A stretch of DNA of 64,000 bases, from positions 434,001 to 498,000 of the forward strand of contig NZ_FNKZ01000001.1 of NCBI RefSeq assembly GCF_900104255.1. Direction: 5' to 3'. A program made the translations under genes and the position numbers. Source of the stretch: Pseudoxanthomonas sp. CF385 (GTDB lineage: Bacteria > Pseudomonadota > Gammaproteobacteria > Xanthomonadales > Xanthomonadaceae). Below, one piece after another: positions 54,657 through 63,938 of the stretch (positions within the stretch are counted from its first letter, which is position 1; each line of letters begins with the position of its first letter). Under the pieces are notes generated by a model that was given only the letters and a program-made list of their open reading frames with translations, had not been told where the DNA came from and did no database searches.

Positions 54657-55564
54657 TGGCTTCGACGTTCCGCCAGTACTGGGACCTGACCAAGCCGCGC
54701 GTGGTCGCGCTGATCGTGTTCACCGCGCTCGTCGGCATGTTCCTCGCGATCGACGGTCTGCCCGACAGCGAGCAGGTGCTGCGCGGCGCGCTCGGCTTCC
54801 TTGGCATCTGGCTCGCGGCCTCGAGCGCGGCGGCGATCAACCAACTGCTGGACACGCGCATCGACGCGAAGATGGCGCGCACCTCGTGGCGCCCGCTGGT
54901 GCAAGGCCAGGTGAAGCCGTGGCAGGCGCTGGCGTTCGCGCTGGTGCTGGCGGCGCTGTCGATGGCGATCCTGGTGTTGTGGGTCAACACGATCACGGCG
55001 ATCCTGACCTTCGCGTCGCTGATCGGCTACGCCGTGGTCTACACGGTGTTCCTGAAGCGCGCCACGCCGCAGAACATCGTCATCGGCGGTATCGCCGGTG
55101 CGGCGCCGCCGCTGCTGGGCTGGGCCACGATGACCGGCATGCAGGGCGAGTGGGACTGGCCGCATGCGCTGCTGCTGGTGATCATCATCTTCGTCTGGAC
55201 GCCGCCGCACTTCTGGGCGCTGGCGATCTTCCGTCGCGAGGACTACGCGCGCGCACTGGTGCCGATGCTGCCGGTGACGCACGGCGTGACGTACACCCGT
55301 TGGCAGATCCTGTTCTACACGGTGCTGCTGGTGGAAGTGACCGTGCTGCCGGTGGTGTTCGGCATGAGCGGCTTCTTCTACCTGGGCGGCGCGCTCGTGC
55401 TGGGCTCGGTGTTCCTCTGGTACGCCTGGCGACTGCTGAACCCGCCGGACGAGTTCTTCGCGATGCGCGTATTCAACTACTCCATCGTCTACCTGATGGC
55501 GCTGTTCGCGTTCCTGCTCGCCGACCACTGGGTGATGCCGCTGCTGCGGCCGGCGATGGCGTAA
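54656..55564 (+). CDS. ctaB: Protohaem IX farnesyltransferase (haem O synthase)
   Basis: 302 residues, about nine helices, UbiA superfamily. The first Asp-rich motif is [20 protein letters not shown]; the second region is [16 protein letters not shown] with the [12 protein letters not shown] loop. It adds a farnesyl group to haem b, making haem O for CtaA. TGATG overlap with ctaA. Confidence 0.95.
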   Translation: MASTFRQYWDLTKPRVVALIVFTALVGMFLAIDGLPDSEQVLRGALGFLGIWLAASSAAAINQLLDTRIDAKMARTSWRPLVQGQVKPWQALAFALVLAALSMAILVLWVNTITAILTFASLIGYAVVYTVFLKRATPQNIVIGGIAGAAPPLLGWATMTGMQGEWDWPHALLLVIIIFVWTPPHFWALAIFRREDYARALVPMLPVTHGVTYTRWQILFYTVLLVEVTVLPVVFGMSGFFYLGGALVLGSVFLWYAWRLLNPPDEFFAMRVFNYSIVYLMALFAFLLADHWVMPLLRPAMA

Positions 55565-55568
55565 CGGC

Positions 55569-56072
55569 TTACTGCGTTTCGACCGGCGAGGGGGTGGCGA
55601 GCTGCTCTACCACCACCGGTTCCAGCGACTTCAACCCGGCGGCGCGACCCAGCGCCAGTGCCTCGTCCGCGGGCAAACCGTCGATCTGCGCCGCGCCCAG
55701 TGCGAGCAGGGCACCGACGCGGTTACCGGAGGCGCAATGCAGCAGCACGCCGCCTTCGCGATCCTGCAGCAATGTGTGCAGAGCCTTGGCCTTCTCCGCG
55801 CTGATGTCGTCCTTGCCGCTGATCGGCAGCGCGATGTAGGCCATGCCCAACGCTTCGGCCTCGCGGGCCTCATCGAAGCCACGCGCTTCCTGCGGCCCCC
55901 GCAGGTCGATGACGGTGCGCACGCCTTCGTGCTTCAAGCGCTGCAGGTCTTCGGCGGTCGGCTGCCCGCCCGTGTGCAGGCCGGCCTTCGGTTGGGCGAA
56001 GTCGCCGGCGTATCCCGGTGTGCCGGCCAGGATGAGGACAGCGAGGGCGAACAAGCGCGCAAACGGTGTCAT
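55569..56072 (-). CDS. Secreted cysteine phosphatase-like protein
   Basis: 167 residues from ATG 56072, with signal peptide (ALAVLILAGTPGYAG). The active-site loop HCASGNR (Cys113, Arg118) is the HCx5R of tyrosine/dual-specificity phosphatases, preceded by VRTVIDLRGPQEARGFDE, as in the DUF442 beta-lactamase-hydrolase-like family. A phosphatase in the periplasm is unusual; sulfur or phosphate ester substrates are both possible. It converges with ctaB, 4 bp apart, and is 13 bp downstream of the S9 peptidase gene, so co-transcription is likely. Confidence 0.8.
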   Translation of the reverse strand: MTPFARLFALAVLILAGTPGYAGDFAQPKAGLHTGGQPTAEDLQRLKHEGVRTVIDLRGPQEARGFDEAREAEALGMAYIALPISGKDDISAEKAKALHTLLQDREGGVLLHCASGNRVGALLALGAAQIDGLPADEALALGRAAGLKSLEPVVVEQLATPSPVETQ

Positions 56073-56085
56073 GACGGGTCTCCGT

Positions 56086-58059
56086 TCAATCCAGCAGATG
56101 CTGCTGCCAGAACAGGATGCTCGCCGCACCGAAGTAGTCCGCGTTGCTCTTCTTGCGGAAGCCGTGGCCCTCATCGTCGAACATCAGGAACCACACCGGC
56201 TCGCCGCTCGCGCGCACGGCCTTGGCGATCTGTTCGGCTTCGGTGTACGGCACGCGCGGATCGTTGCGGCCCTGGGCGACGAACAGCGGCGCCTTGATCC
56301 GCGCCGCGTTGCGCAGCGGCGAGATGCGGTCGAACACCGCCTTCATCGCCGGATCGCGCTCGTCGCCGTACTCGGCACGGCGCAGGTCGCGCCGGTAGCT
56401 TTCGGTGTGGGTCAGGAAGGTGGTGAAGTCGGAGATGCCGACGACGTCGATGCCGGCGCGGATGCGGTCGCTGTAATGCGTCAGCGAGGCGAGCACCATG
56501 TAGCCGCCGTAGCTGCCGCCCACCACGCCCACGCGCGAAGCGTCCAGTTCCGGCTGTTGCGCGATCCAGTCCAGCAGCGCGCCGATGTCCTTGACCGAAT
56601 CCTCGCGCTTGTCGGCGTTGTCCAGCGACAGGAACGTCTTGCCGTAGCCGGTGGAGCCGCGCACGTTCGGCACGATCACCGCCACGCCCAGTTCGTTCAC
56701 CAGGAACTGCGTGCCCGCATTGAACGAAGGCACGGATTGCCCTTCGGGCCCACCGTGGATGCTGATGATGACGGGCAGCCGGCGGCCGGCCGGCACTTTG
56801 GCCGGCACGTAGTAGAACGCCGGGATGGTGCGCGGCTTGCCGCCCACCTGATCGAACGTGGGATAGCGCACCAGCGAAGGCGACACGAACTTCATCGTAT
56901 CGAGGCCACCCACTTCACTCTGCGTCCAGCGCACCAGTGAGCGGTCGGCCAGACCGATCACGTAGACGTCGCTGGGCGAGGTGGAGGTGTTCAGCGTGAT
57001 CGCCAGGCGCGTGCCGTCCGGCGAGAACTCGCCGCCGTCGACGACGCCCACCGGCAACTCCGGCAAGGCGACGGGGCGATGGCTGGGCAACGCCAGCAGG
57101 TGCGCCTTGCCGATGCCGTCCTCGTTGGTGAAGTACACCAGGTGCCTGCCATCGTGCGACAGCGCGAAATCCTCGACGTCCCACGGCACGTCGGCGGTCA
57201 GTACCTCGAGTTTGCCGGTGGCCGGATCGTGGAAGCGCAGGCGACTGAACTCGCTGGGCTGGCCCGCGACGGGCTCGTCGGAAATGAAATAGACGCCCGT
57301 GCCGGAGAGCGCATAGGCGAAGCGGCCGAACGCCGCCTTGCCGCCATCCACCGGGAACGTCTCCAGCTTGCCCGTGGCCAGGTCCACTGCGCCCGGATAG
57401 GACTCGGTGGCGGATACGTAGCGCGATACCAGCAGCTCCTTGCCATCGGGCGAGAAATCCAGCGGGCTCCACGAACCGCCGGCGGACAGCAGCAGGCGAC
57501 TCGTGCCCGCACGGGTGTCGCGCAGCCAGATGTCGCGATCGGTGCCGTTGCGTGCGGTGCTGGCGTAGGCGAGCAGCGTGCCGTCGCGGTTGATCACGGT
57601 GCCGCTGTTCTGGCTGCGCTTGCCGTCGGTCAACAACGTGGTCGAGCGGGTCTGCGCATCGAACCAGTAGAGCTGCGAGAACTCGTCGCCGCCCTTGTCC
57701 TTGGCGAACACGAAGCCGTCGCGCCAGGCCTGCGGCGGCGCAGGCGTGAGGCCGGCGACCGGCTCGGGATAGAACGTCAGCTGCTCCCGCATGCCGAGCG
57801 GCTGGCAGACGCGGTGCGCCTGGTTGGTTTCGGCGAAGCGGGTGCCGATCAGCAGGCAGCCGTCCTTGGTCCATCCGGCCAACGCTGCGCCACGCGTGTT
57901 CTGGTAGCGATTGAGGCGTTCCAGCAGATCGCCCGGGATCTCCGGCACGTTCTCGCTGACGCGGTTGCCCACGTGCTTGCGTTCGACGGGCGCGGCTGGG
58001 GCCGCCATCGCGTTACCCGTGAGGGCGAAGAGGACGGCGGTCAAGACGATCAGGCGCAT
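56086..58059 (-). CDS. Secreted S9 prolyl-oligopeptidase-family peptidase
   Basis: 657 residues with signal peptide (TAVLFALTGNAMA). An N-terminal beta-propeller (residues 60-400, WD-like blades such as SPLDFSPDGKELLVSRY) gates an alpha/beta-hydrolase domain. Catalytic Ser in GVVGGSYGGYM (about 517), Asp in GRNDPRVPY, His in DDEGHGF. It is the S9C-like acylaminoacyl peptidase type. The start is ATG 58059; the upstream frame runs into dnaG antisense. It cuts short peptides in the periplasm, in keeping with other peptidases in the window. Confidence 0.92.
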   Translation of the reverse strand: MRLIVLTAVLFALTGNAMAAPAAPVERKHVGNRVSENVPEIPGDLLERLNRYQNTRGAALAGWTKDGCLLIGTRFAETNQAHRVCQPLGMREQLTFYPEPVAGLTPAPPQAWRDGFVFAKDKGGDEFSQLYWFDAQTRSTTLLTDGKRSQNSGTVINRDGTLLAYASTARNGTDRDIWLRDTRAGTSRLLLSAGGSWSPLDFSPDGKELLVSRYVSATESYPGAVDLATGKLETFPVDGGKAAFGRFAYALSGTGVYFISDEPVAGQPSEFSRLRFHDPATGKLEVLTADVPWDVEDFALSHDGRHLVYFTNEDGIGKAHLLALPSHRPVALPELPVGVVDGGEFSPDGTRLAITLNTSTSPSDVYVIGLADRSLVRWTQSEVGGLDTMKFVSPSLVRYPTFDQVGGKPRTIPAFYYVPAKVPAGRRLPVIISIHGGPEGQSVPSFNAGTQFLVNELGVAVIVPNVRGSTGYGKTFLSLDNADKREDSVKDIGALLDWIAQQPELDASRVGVVGGSYGGYMVLASLTHYSDRIRAGIDVVGISDFTTFLTHTESYRRDLRRAEYGDERDPAMKAVFDRISPLRNAARIKAPLFVAQGRNDPRVPYTEAEQIAKAVRASGEPVWFLMFDDEGHGFRKKSNADYFGAASILFWQQHLLD

Positions 58060-58126
58060 GGGAACTCCGTGGCGAGTCGATGCCCGGAGTCTAGGCCGCG
58101 GCGCCCGCCACGGAAACCGGGCGCGC

Positions 58127-59860
58127 TCAGTGACGGCCGATGCGGGCCTGCAGCAGGGTACGCAGTTCGTACTTGTCGGCTTCGTCGAGCCCGACGTTGC
58201 GTTGCTTGGCCTGCAGTTCCTCAAGCCGTTGCTGGAGCATCTGCTTCTCGAGCTGCACGGCGGCGTCGAGCAGCTCCATCCGCCAGCTTTCTTCATCGCC
58301 GGGGAGCTCCTGCATCGCCAGCTTCTGCAGCGCGGCGGCTTCGTCGCGTTCGACGAAATGCTCGAGCAGCACCCCGGTGGTGATATCGGGGCGCGCGTGG
58401 ACCAGTGCGATCAGTTCCAACAACAGCTCCATGCCGGGCAGACGCAGGCCCGAAAAGCCGTGCGTCGACTCGATCGCCAGCGCGAGCGCGGGCTTGTGCA
58501 ACAGGCGCACGATGATGTGGCGGACGAGGCTCGGCTTCTGGCCCGGGTTCGACGCGGGCGGACGGCGGGTCGGCGCGGGTGCGGCCGATGGCGTCGCACC
58601 GCTGCCGGCGCCCACGCCCGTCACCACGGTGAGTTGCTGGCGCATCAGGTCGCCGAACGCACCATCGGGAATCTGTGCCAGCAACGGGCGAGCGCGCTCG
58701 GCCAGGCGTGCCCTGCCGTCGAGCGTGGACAGCTTGATGTCCTTGCCCAGTTCCTGGAAGAAGAACTCCGACAGCGGCATCGCCTGTTGCAGGCGCGCGT
58801 CGAACCCTGCGGCGCCTTCCTGCCGCACGATGGTGTCGGGATCCTCGCCATCGGGCAGGAACAGGAAGAACGCCTGCCGACCGTCCTTCATGCGCGGCAG
58901 CACCGATTCCAGTGCGCGCCATGCGGCGCGCTGGCCGGCGGCGTCGCCATCGAAGCAGAAGTACACGTCGGGCGCATTGCGGAACAGCAGCTCCGCATGC
59001 TCCGGCGTAGTCGCCGTGCCCAGCGTGGCGACGGCTTCCTTCACGCCGAATTGGAACAGGGAGACCACGTCCATGTAGCCCTCGACCACCACCAGCCGCG
59101 CGATCTTCTGGTTGGCCTGCTTCACCTGCCACAGGCCGTACAGCTCGCGGCCCTTGTGGAACAGCGCGGTCTCGGGCGAATTGAGGTACTTCGGGCCGTC
59201 GTCCTTCTGCAGCACGCGGCCGCCGAAGGCGATCACGCGGCCGCGCCGGTCGTGGATGGGGAACATCACCCGGTCGCGGAACTTGTCGTAGACGTGGCCG
59301 CGGTCGTTCTTCGAGAACAGGCCGGCGCGGTCGAGCAGCTTCATCCGGCGCTCGTCGGTACCCAGCGCATCCTTCAGCGCCGAATACCCGTCCGGCGCGT
59401 AGCCGATCATGAACTGCGTGCGGATCGCCGCATCCACGCCGCGGCCATCGAGGTAAGCCTTCGCCTTTTCGCTGCCCTCCAGGTTGCGCTGGAAGAAGCG
59501 CGCCGCCGCTTCCAATGCATTGAACAGGTCGCGGGTGTCGTTGTTCTCGTTGCGCTGCTGGGTCTCGCGCGGCACTTCCATGCCGTTGCGGCGCGCCAGC
59601 TCTTCCACCGCATCGAGGAACTCGAGGCGGTCGTAGTTCATCAGGAACGACAGCGCGGTACCGTGCGCGCCGCAGCCGAAGCAGTGGTAGAACTGCTTGG
59701 TCGGCGACACCGTGAACGACGGCGAGCGTTCGTCGTGGAACGGGCAGCAGGCCGAATATTCCTTGCCTTGCCGCTTCAGCGGCACGCGCCCGCCCACCAC
59801 CTCGACGATATCCGTCCGGGCGAGCAGTTCGTCGATGAAGGCGTCGGGGATGCGGGCCAT
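58127..59860 (-). CDS. dnaG: DNA primase
   Basis: 577 residues. CHC2 zinc finger (CCPFHDERSPSFTVSP, HCFGCGAHG) at 38-66, TOPRIM core with YMDVVSLFQFG, FCFDGDAAGQRAAW and the acidic DGEDPDT, and a C-terminal helicase-interaction domain. It synthesises RNA primers at the fork with DnaB. The start is ATG 59860 (MARIPDAFIDEL); ATG 59869 is also possible. In many bacteria dnaG follows rpsU and yqeY directly; here dld, a YihY gene and a GNAT gene separate them. Confidence 0.96.
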   Translation of the reverse strand: MARIPDAFIDELLARTDIVEVVGGRVPLKRQGKEYSACCPFHDERSPSFTVSPTKQFYHCFGCGAHGTALSFLMNYDRLEFLDAVEELARRNGMEVPRETQQRNENNDTRDLFNALEAAARFFQRNLEGSEKAKAYLDGRGVDAAIRTQFMIGYAPDGYSALKDALGTDERRMKLLDRAGLFSKNDRGHVYDKFRDRVMFPIHDRRGRVIAFGGRVLQKDDGPKYLNSPETALFHKGRELYGLWQVKQANQKIARLVVVEGYMDVVSLFQFGVKEAVATLGTATTPEHAELLFRNAPDVYFCFDGDAAGQRAAWRALESVLPRMKDGRQAFFLFLPDGEDPDTIVRQEGAAGFDARLQQAMPLSEFFFQELGKDIKLSTLDGRARLAERARPLLAQIPDGAFGDLMRQQLTVVTGVGAGSGATPSAAPAPTRRPPASNPGQKPSLVRHIIVRLLHKPALALAIESTHGFSGLRLPGMELLLELIALVHARPDITTGVLLEHFVERDEAAALQKLAMQELPGDEESWRMELLDAAVQLEKQMLQQRLEELQAKQRNVGLDEADKYELRTLLQARIGRH

Positions 59861-59913
59861 GGATCGCATAGGATGCCACGCAGGCGCCGCTGGCCGCGCG
59901 TTACCATGCGGCC

Positions 59914-61614
59914 ATGCCCCGGAACGCTTTGTCCGACAACGCCCTGCTGGCCCGGTTGCGCCAGACGGTGGGCGCCACGCAGGTGCTGACGGGTGCGCGC
60001 GCGACCCGCCGCTACCGCAAGGGGTACCGTTTCGGCGACGGCCCGGTGCTGGCGGTGGTGCGACCCGGCACGCTGCTAGAGCTGTGGCGCGTACTCGAAG
60101 CCACGGTGCAGGCGGACGGGATCGTGCTGATGCAGGCGGCGAACACCGGCCTGACCGGCGGCTCCACCCCCGATGGCGACGGCTACGACCGCCGCATCGT
60201 GCTGGTCAGCACGCAACGCCTGGCGGGCGTGCAGGTGATCGACGAAGGCCGGCAGGTGGTCTGCCTGCCGGGCGCCACCCTGGATGTGCTGGAGAAGACG
60301 CTGGCCCCACTCGGGCGTGAGCCGCACTCGGTGATCGGGTCCTCGTGCATCGGCGCATCGGTGATGGGCGGCGTCTGCAACAACTCCGGCGGTGCGCTGG
60401 TGCGGCGCGGGCCGGCCTACACCGAGCTGGCGTTGTATGCGCAGTTGGGTGCGGATGGCGCGCTACGGCTGGTCAACCATCTCGGCATCGCCCTGGGCGA
60501 CACGCCGGAGACGATCCTCACGCGCCTGCAGGCCGGCGACTACGCGGACGGCGACATCGCCCGCGATGACGCGCGCGCCGCGTCGGACACGCACTATGCA
60601 TCGCACGTGCGCGACGTGGACGCCGCCACGCCCGCCCGCTACAACGCCGATCCCGCGCGCCTGCACGAAGCGTCCGGCTGCGCCGGGCGGCTGGCGGTGT
60701 TCGCGGTGCGGCTGGACACGTTCGAGAAAGATGAAGCGTCCGTCTTCTACATCGGCAGCAACGTGCCGGACGATCTCACCGACGTGCGCCGTCACCTGTT
60801 GACCGCGTTCGAGCGGCTGCCGATCTCGGGGGAATACATCCACCGCGATGCCTTCGATGTCGGCGACCGCTACGGCAAGGACACGTTCCTGCTGATCGAC
60901 CGCTTCGGCACCGACAAGGTGCCGGCCGCGTTCGCGTTGAAGAGTCGCATCGATGGCTGGTGCGAACGCTGGGGCCTGCGAGGCCTGACCGACCGCATGC
61001 TGCAGCGGATCGCCGGATGGCTGCCGGACCACCTGCCGCCGCGGTTGCGCGATTACCGCGCGCGCTACGAACACCACCTGCTGCTGAAGGTCTCCGCGCG
61101 CGATGCCGGAGCCACCCGCGCCTTCCTCGACACGTTCTTCGCCGAGCGCGAGGGCGCATTCTTCGCCTGCGACGCCGACGAAGGACGCAAAGCCTTCCTG
61201 CACCGGTTCGCCGTCGCCGGTGCCGCGGTGCGCTATCGCGAAGTGCATCGCGACGCCGTGGAGGACATCGTCGCGCTCGACGTGGCCCTGCGTCGCGACG
61301 ATCGCGCATGGGTGGAAAGCCTGCCGGCGGCGCTGGCCGACACGATGGTCGCACGGCTCTACTACGGGCACTTCTTCTGCCACGTCTTCCACCAGGACTA
61401 CATCGTGCGGCGGGGCACCGATCCGCTCGCCGTCGAGCACAGGCTGTGGGCGTTGCTGGATGCGCGCGGCGCGGAGTATCCGGCCGAGCACAACGTCGGC
61501 CACCTCTATCCCGCAAAGCCGGCGCTGGCCGCGTTCTACCGCACGCTGGACCCCACCAACACGTTCAACCCCGGCATCGGCCAGACCAGCAGGCAGCGCG
61601 ACTGGGCGGGGTGA
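59914..61614 (+). CDS. dld: Quinone-dependent D-lactate dehydrogenase
   Basis: A 566-residue peripheral membrane FAD enzyme that oxidises D-lactate to pyruvate and feeds the quinone pool. The FAD-binding PCMH segment is VLMQAANTGLTGGSTPDGDG and GSSCIGASVMGGVCNNSGGALVRRGPA; the membrane-binding and cap region follows, with LHEASGCAGRLAVFAVRLDTF and the final YPAEHNVGHLYPA. Length equals E. coli Dld (571). Divergent from dnaG with 53 bp between. It converges with the YihY gene, 3 bp apart. Confidence 0.92.
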   Translation: MPRNALSDNALLARLRQTVGATQVLTGARATRRYRKGYRFGDGPVLAVVRPGTLLELWRVLEATVQADGIVLMQAANTGLTGGSTPDGDGYDRRIVLVSTQRLAGVQVIDEGRQVVCLPGATLDVLEKTLAPLGREPHSVIGSSCIGASVMGGVCNNSGGALVRRGPAYTELALYAQLGADGALRLVNHLGIALGDTPETILTRLQAGDYADGDIARDDARAASDTHYASHVRDVDAATPARYNADPARLHEASGCAGRLAVFAVRLDTFEKDEASVFYIGSNVPDDLTDVRRHLLTAFERLPISGEYIHRDAFDVGDRYGKDTFLLIDRFGTDKVPAAFALKSRIDGWCERWGLRGLTDRMLQRIAGWLPDHLPPRLRDYRARYEHHLLLKVSARDAGATRAFLDTFFAEREGAFFACDADEGRKAFLHRFAVAGAAVRYREVHRDAVEDIVALDVALRRDDRAWVESLPAALADTMVARLYYGHFFCHVFHQDYIVRRGTDPLAVEHRLWALLDARGAEYPAEHNVGHLYPAKPALAAFYRTLDPTNTFNPGIGQTSRQRDWAG

Positions 61615-61617
61615 TCC

Positions 61618-62511
61618 TCAGGCCGATGCCTGTGCGTGCGCCAGCCGGCGGGCGCGCTGGCGTTCGTCGATCACCGCGGTGATCAGCGCGCCGGCGAAGA
61701 ACACGACGCTCGCGTAGTAGATCCAGACCAGCAGCAGGACCAGCGCGCCCATCGAGCCGTAGGCACTGCCCGGCGCGGCTTCGGCCAGGTACAGGCCGAT
61801 CAGGTAGCGCCCGCCCGCGAACAGCAGCGCGGTGATCGCGCCGCCGAGGAACGCGCGCGACCAGGCCACCCGGCGGTCCGGCAGGTAGTGGTAGAAGAAG
61901 GCGAAGGCGAGCGCATACAGCAGCAGCGTGCTGGTGTAACCCAGCGCCGGCAGCAGCGAAGGCAGGCGCGCGAAGGCCACCTGCAGCGCGGTGGTGGCGA
62001 TCATCGACACGAGCAGGAGGAAGCCGATCGCCAGCACCACGCCGAGCGAGAACACCCGCTTCTTCAACCACGCCATCAGTCCGTTCAGGCGCTGCGCATC
62101 GGTGCGGAAGATCAGGTTCAACGCGCCCTGCAGCTGGGCGAACACCACGGTGGCGCCCACCAGCAGCAGGCCGGTGCTCCACAGCCCCGCCAGCGAGCCG
62201 ATGTCGGGCCGCGCGTCGGCATTGCGGATGATGGTCCCGGCGACGGCCGCCGCCTCGGGCCCGGCCAGCTGGCCGATCTGGTCCAGCAGCGACTGCTGCG
62301 CGGGCGGATACAGCGAGGCCGTCAGCCACAGCAGCAGGATCAGCAGCGGCGCGAGCGACAGCAGGGCATAGAAGGACAGCGAGGCGGCCTGGGTCATCAG
62401 ATCCGTCTCGATGAAGCGTTTCAGCAGTGCCACGGGCAGGCTGCGGTGGGCGCGTTCGCCGAAGTGCTGCAGGCGCGCACGGATCGCGGGGAGGCGGGCG
62501 GGCGTAGGCAT
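61618..62511 (-). CDS. YihY/BrkB-family membrane protein
   Basis: 297 residues with six membrane helices: the family begins with a helical segment (AHRSLPVALLKRFIETDLMTQAASLSFYALLSLAPLLILL) and continues with LAGLWSTGLLLVGATVV, GFLLLVSMIATTALQ and GALVLLLVWIYYASVVFFAGALITAVI. It lacks the RNase BN activity once assigned to the family. Transport or envelope role unknown. The start is ATG 62511. Confidence 0.88.
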   Translation of the reverse strand: MPTPARLPAIRARLQHFGERAHRSLPVALLKRFIETDLMTQAASLSFYALLSLAPLLILLLWLTASLYPPAQQSLLDQIGQLAGPEAAAVAGTIIRNADARPDIGSLAGLWSTGLLLVGATVVFAQLQGALNLIFRTDAQRLNGLMAWLKKRVFSLGVVLAIGFLLLVSMIATTALQVAFARLPSLLPALGYTSTLLLYALAFAFFYHYLPDRRVAWSRAFLGGAITALLFAGGRYLIGLYLAEAAPGSAYGSMGALVLLLVWIYYASVVFFAGALITAVIDERQRARRLAHAQASA

Positions 62512-62569
62512 GGGCCGAGGGTCGCCCGGCGCGCGTCAGCGTCGCGTTATGGCCGTGTCGCGAGGATGT

Positions 62570-63064
62570 TCAGGCGTCCTGCGCGGCCAGGGCCTGCAGG
62601 GCGGCGCCGCTGACCCGCTGCACGGTCCACGCGTCCAGGCCGGTGGCGCCGAGGCGGCGGTAGAAGTCGATCGCCGGGGTATTCCAGTCCAGCACCGACC
62701 ACTCGAAGCGGCCGCATCCGCGTTCCACCGCCAGGTGCGCCAGGTGCACCATCAGCCGCTTGCCCAGCCCCAGGCCGCGATGGGACGGCAGAACGAACAG
62801 GTCTTCCAGGTACAGGCCGGGCTGCCCGAGGAAGGTCGAGAAGCTGTGGAAGAAGAGGGCGAAACCGGCGGGCACGCCATCGGCTTCGGCGATGACGACT
62901 TCGGCGGCGGGCCGGTCGCCGAACAGGTGGCGTTCCAGCAGGGCCGGCGTGGCGACGGCTTCGTGGGCGAGCTTTTCGTACTCGGCCAGGCCGTGGATGA
63001 AAGCGAGGATCTGCGGGATGTCGGCGCGGGTGGCCGTGCGCAGGGTGATCGAGGGCGTCTCCAT
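62570..63064 (-). CDS. GNAT-family N-acetyltransferase
   Basis: 164 residues. The acetyl-CoA loop is VLPSHRGLGLGKRLMVHLAHLA; LYLEDLFV precedes it and RFEWSVLDWNTPAIDFYRRLGA follows. The pattern is close to the diamine (spermidine) acetyltransferase-like group. It is upstream of the YihY gene (58 bp) and downstream of the YqeY gene (36 bp) on the same strand, so probably one operon. Acceptor substrate unknown. Confidence 0.9.
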   Translation of the reverse strand: METPSITLRTATRADIPQILAFIHGLAEYEKLAHEAVATPALLERHLFGDRPAAEVVIAEADGVPAGFALFFHSFSTFLGQPGLYLEDLFVLPSHRGLGLGKRLMVHLAHLAVERGCGRFEWSVLDWNTPAIDFYRRLGATGLDAWTVQRVSGAALQALAAQDA

Positions 63065-63100
63065 GGCCTCAGGATGCCATGGAGGACGCCCGGGTCGGGC

Positions 63101-63547
63101 TCAGCCCGCCAGCTTCTTCTTGATCAGTGCGGACACCAGGCCCATGTCGGCCTGGCCGGCCAGGCGCGGCTTCAGCACGCCCATCAGCTTGCCCATGTCG
63201 GCCGGGCCCGAGGCGCCGGTCTCGGCGACGGCGGCGTCGATGGCGGCCAGGATCTCGGCTTCGCCGAGCTTGGCGGGCAGATAGGCGTCGATCACGACGA
63301 TCTCCGCGCGCTCGACGGCGGCCAGATCCTCGCGGTTGGCGGCTTCGTACTGGCTGACCGAGTCCTTGCGCTGCTTGACCATCTTCTCCAGCACGGCCAG
63401 CACGGCGGCGTCGTCCAGCTCCACGCGCTCGTCGACTTCCTTCTGCTTGATCGCGGCGTTGATCAGCCGGATCACGCCCAGGCGGTCCTTCTCGCCGGCC
63501 TTCATGGCGGCCTTCATGTCATCGGTGAGCTGCTGTTTCAGGGACAT
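63101..63547 (-). CDS. GatB/YqeY domain protein
   Basis: A 148-residue stand-alone YqeY protein, related to the tail of GatB. All-helical: MSLKQQLTDDMKAAMKAGEK, LGVIRLINAAIKQKEVDERVE, ADMGKLMGVLKPRLAGQADM. ATG 63547 has AGGAG 6 nt upstream; the frame continues upstream without reason. Conserved after rpsU in many genomes. May affect tRNA amidation or be a fold relative only. Confidence 0.92.
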   Translation of the reverse strand: MSLKQQLTDDMKAAMKAGEKDRLGVIRLINAAIKQKEVDERVELDDAAVLAVLEKMVKQRKDSVSQYEAANREDLAAVERAEIVVIDAYLPAKLGEAEILAAIDAAVAETGASGPADMGKLMGVLKPRLAGQADMGLVSALIKKKLAG

Positions 63548-63598
63548 GGGTGACTCCTGCGGAGGGGGATGGGCGCCCACGGGCGCCAAAAACACAAA

Positions 63599-63627
63599 AA
63601 GCCGGCGACGCTTGCGCGTGCCGGCTT
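63599..63627 (-). terminator. Hairpin terminator after rpsU
   Basis: Stem AAGCCGGC (63599-63606) with GCCGGCTT (63620-63627), extended by ACGC/GCGT around a TTGC loop, with one bulged base at 63607. On the minus strand the run TTTTTGTG follows. It would separate rpsU from yqeY or attenuate read-through. Confidence 0.85.
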
Positions 63628-63645
63628 CTCGCGAAGCGACGCGGC

Positions 63646-63861
63646 TCAGTACAGGCGCTGGCGCTTGGTGACGTCGCGCGAGCTGCGGCGCAGCTGGCGC
63701 TTCACCGCGGCGGCGGCCTTGCGCTTGCGCTCCTGGGTCGGCTTCTCGTAGAACTCGCGCTTGCGGGTTTCGGCCAGGACGCCGGCCTTTTCGCAGGTGC
63801 GCTTGAAGCGACGCAGCGCAAACTCAAACGGCTCGTTTTCGCGGACTTTGACGCTGGGCAT
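63646..63861 (-). CDS. rpsU: 30S ribosomal protein S21
   Basis: 71 residues, [21 protein letters not shown] at the start, basic C-terminal half. S21 helps the 30S subunit pick start sites. The start is ATG 63861. A strong promoter at 63911-63938 (minus strand) is 50 bp upstream. Confidence 0.97.
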
Positions 63862-63910
63862 ACGTAATCTCGGTGGTCTAAACGGCCCGGTCACGCCGGG
63901 TGAGCCGCGT

Positions 63911-63938
63911 ATTATAGCGACCACGGCCGCCGCTGCAA
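63911..63938 (-). promoter_or_regulatory. Near-consensus sigma-70 promoter of rpsU
   Basis: Minus strand: -35 TTGCAG (63938-63933), 16-nt spacer, -10 TATAAT (63916-63911). The leader would be about 43 nt before the rpsU ATG. Confidence 0.75.
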
